Shown here piece by piece: positions 35,261 through 38,785 of a stretch of DNA of 38,785 nucleotides. Origin of the DNA: Bacillus sp. ISL-55 (GTDB taxonomy: Bacteria > Bacillota > Bacilli > Bacillales > Cytobacillaceae); NCBI RefSeq assembly GCF_018613155.1, contig NZ_JAGGQU010000014.1:58658-97442 (forward strand). The letters are read 5' to 3'. Made by a program: the position numbers and the translations under genes. Within the stretch, counting starts at the first letter, position 1; each line of letters begins with the position of its first letter. A model generated the notes under the pieces. That model made no database searches and was not told the DNA's origin. It saw nothing but the letters and a program-made list of their open reading frames with translations.

Positions 35261-36177
35261 GATTCGTTGCCCCTTTCTCTAGTCCATTTTTTCAATAAAT
35301 GAGCCGGTACAGGGTATGCAGCTATGGCAATCCCTCCAGCGATGAATGAAAATAAATATTTAAGTCCATGGGTAATTACCGCAGCTGTATACGCATTTTC
35401 TGCGGCTATCCCATTTGCTCCCAGTGCGAATACCATAATCGCCTCATAGCTGGCAATTCCTCCAGGTGTAATTTGGAAAATTTGCCCCGCAACCGTGATA
35501 CTGTTTACCCAGATAGCCTGTACGAAGCTGATTAAGTTTTCCCCATTCCATACAACCCCATAAATCACTGCAGCTTCCAGCATCCAGCTAATCAAGGTCA
35601 ACCCAATGATCCACATTCCCCGCCAGCCGGAGAAGGCAGTTTTCATTATAGATATTTGTCTGTCAAAAAAAGCCTTGAATTTAATGTAAAAAAGGATAGT
35701 GGATACAAAACCAATTACTGCGAGCCATAGGATCACCCCGCCATTCAGGGGCAGCTCAAGAAAAGCTAGGCCAGCCGATGCCATCGCAAAGAGGATGGCC
35801 GTATCCATCACACGCAAGATAACCACTGAATTAAAGGCTTCATGCCCAGTAATGGCAGGCTCCCTTGCTTTCATCACACCAATCCGCGCGAAATCCCCCG
35901 CTTTGACAGGCAGGAGGTGGTTCAGCAACAAGCTGTAAAACAGGCCGTACATGCAGGTTGTAAGGCGTACTCTATTGTTCAAGTAAAGCCTCCAGGCAAA
36001 TCCTCTTGCCAAAAAGGCAAGAAAATAACTGCTGAAAATGAACAATAGCACTCCAGGTTTCGTTAGGATGGATTTTATTTCAGCCAGGATCCTGCCTGCA
36101 TCAAGGTAGAAAAACGTCATGATTAGAAATGATGAAATCAGCAGGATGGCGGTAAGTCTCTTAAAGGAAGTCTTCAT
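35257..36177 (-). CDS. UPF0104 / lysylphosphatidylglycerol synthase transmembrane-like protein
   Basis: The 306-residue protein has eight or so transmembrane segments and the family features LARGFAWRLYLNN near 55-65, NHLLPVKAGDFARIG near 88-102, and QITPGGIASYEAIMV near 240-255. This is the membrane domain that in MprF acts as a lipid flippase; stand-alone members often sit in glycolipid clusters. I use the ATG at 36177 (MKTSFKRLTA), which overlaps the end of the epimerase gene by 17 bp, because longer in-frame forms are just the epimerase read in another frame. Its place between an epimerase and a lipid-directed GT2 suggests translocation of a lipid-linked sugar. Confidence 0.83.
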   Translation of the reverse strand: MKTSFKRLTAILLISSFLIMTFFYLDAGRILAEIKSILTKPGVLLFIFSSYFLAFLARGFAWRLYLNNRVRLTTCMYGLFYSLLLNHLLPVKAGDFARIGVMKAREPAITGHEAFNSVVILRVMDTAILFAMASAGLAFLELPLNGGVILWLAVIGFVSTILFYIKFKAFFDRQISIMKTAFSGWRGMWIIGLTLISWMLEAAVIYGVVWNGENLISFVQAIWVNSITVAGQIFQITPGGIASYEAIMVFALGANGIAAENAYTAAVITHGLKYLFSFIAGGIAIAAYPVPAHLLKKWTRERGNES

Positions 36178-37111
36178 ACTGCTCAGCCCATGCCACGGTT
36201 TCTGCAATTCCTTTTCTAAAGTCCGTCTCTGGTTCATAGCCAAGCAATTCACGTGCCCGTGATATATCTGCCCAGGTCCTATCCACGTCTCCGGCACGGT
36301 TTCCTTCACGCCTTAGCTTCATATCAGGATAGTAAAGCTTGAGCTCGTCCAATAGCTGTTCCATGGATATCGGCCTCCCAGAACCGATATTGATGATTGC
36401 GCTTTGCTGCAAGTTTTGCAGTGCAAGGCCAATGCCATTCACAATGTCACCCACATATGTATAATCACGAGTACCACCCTGGCCAAAAACCGTAATCTCT
36501 TCCCTGTTCTTCAATTTCTTTATGAAATTGGCAATCGCCATATCAGGCCTTCCCCATGGACCATATACGGTAAAAAACCTGAGGATTTTAACATCCATTC
36601 CATAAAGGTGCCCATACACATGGCAAAAGGATTCTGCAGCATATTTTGAGGCCGCGTACGGAGAAATAGGTTTGCCAGAAGCCATCTCCTCTTTAAATGG
36701 TGTATTTTTCATCATTCCATAAACCGATGATGAAGAAGCAAAAATGACCTGCTTCACAGCTGCCTGCCCCGCTCCTTCAAGTACATTAACAGTTGCCTTT
36801 ACATCATAATCTATGTATTCCAGAGGACGAAGGATTGAGTATGCCACACCTGGCAATGCAGCGAGGTGCACAATCGCATCCGGGGAGATTTTCTTGATAA
36901 TGCTTATGGTATCATCGCGGTTGAGAAGATCTGTTGGATAGAATTGATAATCCCCTGCTTCTTTAATTACATCAAGATGCTGCTTTTTTCTCTCAACAGA
37001 ATAATAGGGATGCAAATTATCGATGATCGCCACCTCATGCTGCTCCTTTAGCATTTTGACAGCAAGATGGCTCCCGATAAAACCCGCTCCCCCAGTGATC
37101 AATATTTTCAC
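36161..37111 (-). CDS. NAD-dependent nucleotide-sugar epimerase/dehydratase (extended SDR)
   Basis: The 316-residue enzyme has GGAGFIGSH for NAD binding at 7-15, the SSSSVYG strand with the catalytic Ser, and the Y-A-A-S-K catalytic pair near 152-156. LRFFTVYGPWGRPDMA resembles UDP-glucuronate or UDP-glucose 4-epimerases. It is cytoplasmic and likely supplies the sugar nucleotide used by the GT2 enzyme of the same operon. The start is a GTG with AGAGGTG about 7 nt upstream. It is the first gene of the four-gene overlapping unit, behind the terminator of the lipoprotein gene; I see only a weak -10-like TAAAAT for its promoter. Confidence 0.88.
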   Translation of the reverse strand: MKILITGGAGFIGSHLAVKMLKEQHEVAIIDNLHPYYSVERKKQHLDVIKEAGDYQFYPTDLLNRDDTISIIKKISPDAIVHLAALPGVAYSILRPLEYIDYDVKATVNVLEGAGQAAVKQVIFASSSSVYGMMKNTPFKEEMASGKPISPYAASKYAAESFCHVYGHLYGMDVKILRFFTVYGPWGRPDMAIANFIKKLKNREEITVFGQGGTRDYTYVGDIVNGIGLALQNLQQSAIINIGSGRPISMEQLLDELKLYYPDMKLRREGNRAGDVDRTWADISRARELLGYEPETDFRKGIAETVAWAEQYEDFL

Positions 37112-37161
37112 GATTACACCTCTTTCTTAACACAAGCCAATTTTACCATAGTATTTACTTT

Positions 37162-37196
37162 TAAAAGTAAAAACAGAGCCGCATCGCTGCGGCTCT
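37162..37196 (-). terminator. Terminator of the Fur-controlled lipoprotein gene
   Basis: A perfect 9-bp GC-rich stem AGAGCCGCA / TGCGGCTCT (37175-37183 and 37188-37196) with a 4-nt loop is followed on the minus strand by GTTTTTACTTTT. It starts 7 nt after the lipoprotein stop codon. Confidence 0.95.
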
Positions 37197-37202
37197 ACAT
37201 TT

Positions 37203-38417
37203 TTAAAGCAAACCATTTACTGCATTTATGACTGCTTCGCCTTTTGCTTTTGCATCTTCCGGCTTATTTTCCGCTATGGCATTATACCATGCCTCTGCAT
37301 CTGCAAAGACAGCTTGTGCTTTCTCTTCACCTAATTTTTCAGTCATCTGGCCCTGAAGCATTTTCAAGAACATGTTTCCTTCCATTGCACCTACTTTTGC
37401 TTCTACCGCATTACCTTCAGCAAGCAGCTTCGGAGCTTTTTCATAGTATCCCTTAATTTTACCTGCTACAGCTTTTGCGAATAATGCATTTGTTTCTGCA
37501 GATTTAATTGTGGCAGGATCAGTCGTGTTAAGTGTGAAAATTTTGTCTAGCTGACCAGCTGCAGCTTCATCTCCACCGCCAAGTGATCCTTTGATCGCTT
37601 GATAGAATCCCCATGCCTCAGCCTGCATGATAGATAACTCTTTCGAATCTTTTCCTTCTTTTACACCTGCTTCAATTTTCTCAGCATAGGATTTTGCTGC
37701 TAAATAGTAGCTTCTGTAAATAGATTTATCAGTTACTTGAAGATAAACCTGGAAGTCTTCAGCGTTTCCAGAGTTCAGAGCTTCTTCCTGTGCGGATAAT
37801 CCTGAGTTGATGTTCTCAACAAGGCTTGAATCACCGCTAAGCTCGTAGTAGTTATCTCGTTTCTCAGCTGTTGGGATAAAGACTTTTTCAGCCAGATGCT
37901 TGATTTGCACGAATGCAAGGTTAGCATCTTCCTTCTTATCATCAGTCAAAGCAGCAACTGCTTCCTTTTGAAGTGCTTTTTGATTTTGATAAAAGTAAGA
38001 TTGAGTTGTCTTGTCGATCAATTGTACAGCGATAATCGGTTCCATTTCTCCGTTTTCCCCAGCAGTAATCGCCGCCTGGATTGCCTGGTCGAATTCCGGA
38101 GTAAGTTCAGCTACATCTTTTTGAAGACCTGCTTCATAAGTTTCCTGCACAGTCCCCCAATTAACTTCTTGGTCTTCTTTAGCTTTTACTAGTTCTGTCA
38201 TCATGTCAGCGTGAGCCACAGCCTGCTTGGCAGCATCCGTATCTTCTACGTTCACTGCTTTCGGTTCTTCCGTTTTTGTATCTTCTGTTTCTTTATCTGC
38301 TTCTGCCTGTTTATTCTCTTCAGGCTTCTCAGCTGTTTCGTCTCCTCCACATGCAGCTAGTACAGAAGTTGCCATTAAGAAACTTGCAAAGATCACTTTA
38401 AGGTGCTTTTTGTTCAT
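37203..38417 (-). CDS. Fur-controlled lipoprotein with three internal helical repeats, family unknown
   Basis: The 404-residue protein has a lipoprotein signal with lipobox LAAC (Cys23), a charged Glu/Lys/Thr linker to about residue 58, and then an all-helical body. Three segments look alike, starting near 134, 229 and 308: each has a helix rich in Lys and Tyr or Phe, a charged turn, and a helix ending in a bulky hydrophobic patch. It lacks the features I expect of EfeO (M75) or EfeB, and I cannot name a family. Two Fur boxes around its near-consensus promoter show it belongs to the iron-starvation response, so it may bind iron or a siderophore outside the membrane. The ATG at 38417 has AGGGGG upstream. 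Confidence 0.8.
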   Translation of the reverse strand: MNKKHLKVIFASFLMATSVLAACGGDETAEKPEENKQAEADKETEDTKTEEPKAVNVEDTDAAKQAVAHADMMTELVKAKEDQEVNWGTVQETYEAGLQKDVAELTPEFDQAIQAAITAGENGEMEPIIAVQLIDKTTQSYFYQNQKALQKEAVAALTDDKKEDANLAFVQIKHLAEKVFIPTAEKRDNYYELSGDSSLVENINSGLSAQEEALNSGNAEDFQVYLQVTDKSIYRSYYLAAKSYAEKIEAGVKEGKDSKELSIMQAEAWGFYQAIKGSLGGGDEAAAGQLDKIFTLNTTDPATIKSAETNALFAKAVAGKIKGYYEKAPKLLAEGNAVEAKVGAMEGNMFLKMLQGQMTEKLGEEKAQAVFADAEAWYNAIAENKPEDAKAKGEAVINAVNGLL

Positions 38418-38458
38418 CGTTGATATCCCCCTATGTAATGTTTTGGTCATATTTAATT

Positions 38459-38477
38459 GATAATGATTTTCATTGAC
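38459..38477. promoter_or_regulatory. Fur box, promoter-distal, lipoprotein gene
   Basis: GATAATGATTTTCATTGAC matches 15 of 19 Fur consensus positions. It lies just downstream of the predicted -10 box, over the expected transcription start and early leader. Confidence 0.8.
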
Positions 38478-38484
38478 ATTTGTT

Positions 38485-38514
38485 ATTATAGGCGAGAATG
38501 ATTATCACTGTCAA
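38485..38514 (-). promoter_or_regulatory. Sigma-A promoter of the lipoprotein gene
   Basis: Perfect TTGACA (38514-38509) and TATAAT (38490-38485) hexamers are spaced by 18 bp. The promoter is overlapped by one Fur box and followed by another, so it should be strong when iron is scarce and tightly shut when it is not. Confidence 0.9.
38494..38512. promoter_or_regulatory. Fur box overlapping the -35 and spacer, lipoprotein gene
   Basis: GAGAATGATTATCACTGTC matches 15 of 19 Fur consensus positions. It overlaps the -35 hexamer and the spacer. With the second box 35 bp away (centre to centre) two Fur dimers could bind on successive helical turns. Confidence 0.82.
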
Positions 38515-38633
38515 CGAACTTTGTGAGAAAACTTTGACAAACTTGTGAAAAGTTATTTTTCCATTACTTATACCCATTCATACACCTAATTTAAGATCCC
38601 ACTAGTTTAACGGCATAGATTTGAGGATTTTTG

Positions 38634-38785
38634 GTGATAGGCCAGCCGGGATTTCTGCAGCACTCCTAAAAGCAGGAACGATAACAAGACTTAATGGCTT
38701 TCTAAATGCATCCTTATGAGCAACGATAACCCTACATAAGGGTCTGTTTAACTGCTAAATGCATCCTTATGAGCATCGATGACTC
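38634..38785. repeat. Degenerate 45-53-bp direct repeat at the right edge
   Basis: CTAAATGCATCCTTATGAGC occurs at 38702 and again at 38755, 53 bp apart. Each copy ends in a CGAT-A/G-A core (38724 and 38777), and a third, more diverged unit has its core at 38679. The spacing is not a multiple of three, and frames break, so it is not a coding repeat here. The DNA from 38515 to 38633 holds no gene that I can see. The array probably continues beyond the window. Confidence 0.6.

Noticed and set aside
37112-37161. Promoter for the epimerase operon
   Set aside because: Only a TAAAAT-like -10 is seen and no -35 at a suitable distance, so I did not list it, although a promoter is expected after the lipoprotein terminator.

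Overview
The window is a stretch of a Bacillaceae chromosome (low-to-mid GC, endospore former). Almost every gene in the left three quarters matches, in order and orientation, the Bacillus subtilis segment tig-ysoA-leuDCBA-ilvCNB ... ysnB-ysnA-rph-gerM-racE-ysmB-gerE-ysmA ... sdhBAC-yslB-lysC-uvrC. GerM and a nearly invariant GerE mark it as sporulating. The exact genus cannot be fixed from this sequence alone; an environmental Bacillus sensu lato such as Mesobacillus or Cytobacillus is a reasonable guess. All genes except yslB lie on the minus strand.

Layout. (1) 1-12.9 kb: trigger factor, a TPR protein, then the whole branched-chain amino acid operon ilvE-[T-box]-ilvB-ilvN-ilvC-leuA-leuB-leuC-leuD, ended by a strong terminator. 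The T-box leader has a Leu specifier codon (CUC) and sits inside the unit, behind ilvE. ilvE has its own good sigma-A promoter with a cre-like site upstream and a weak CodY-like box. (2) 12.8-18.6 kb: tRNA-Arg(UCU) and housekeeping and sporulation genes (metallophosphoesterase, XTP pyrophosphatase, RNase PH, GerM, glutamate racemase, MarR regulator, GerE, acyl-CoA thioesterase). gerE carries a sigma-K type promoter and the thioesterase a FadR-like operator. (3) 18.6-21.8 kb: a large secreted nuclease of the YhcR type and a class D sortase, placed between ysmA and sdhB. (4) 21.9-29.7 kb: succinate dehydrogenase operon, divergent yslB, lysine-riboswitch-controlled aspartokinase II with an internal start for its beta subunit, and uvrC.

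(5) 29.7-38.8 kb is accessory and departs from the B. subtilis order. It holds a GT-C type membrane protein next to uvrC and a Fur-controlled two-gene iron module: an FTR1 permease plus a separate membrane-anchored protein that looks like the extracytoplasmic N-terminal domain of longer FTR1 proteins. Upstream are a tightly overlapping four-gene envelope operon (nucleotide-sugar epimerase, UPF0104/MprF-flippase-like protein, membrane phosphodiesterase, DPM-like GT2) and a lipoprotein gene whose near-consensus promoter is flanked and overlapped by two Fur boxes. The lipoprotein has an internal three-fold helical repeat and no family I can name. A plausible reading is a lipid-linked sugar pathway embedded between two halves of an iron-starvation regulon.

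Non-coding structure includes two copies of a dispersed element abutting the stop codons of tig and sdhB, a degenerate 21-bp tandem array between leuC and leuD, and a degenerate 45-53-bp repeat at the right edge. No transposase, CRISPR array, rRNA or prophage gene was seen.
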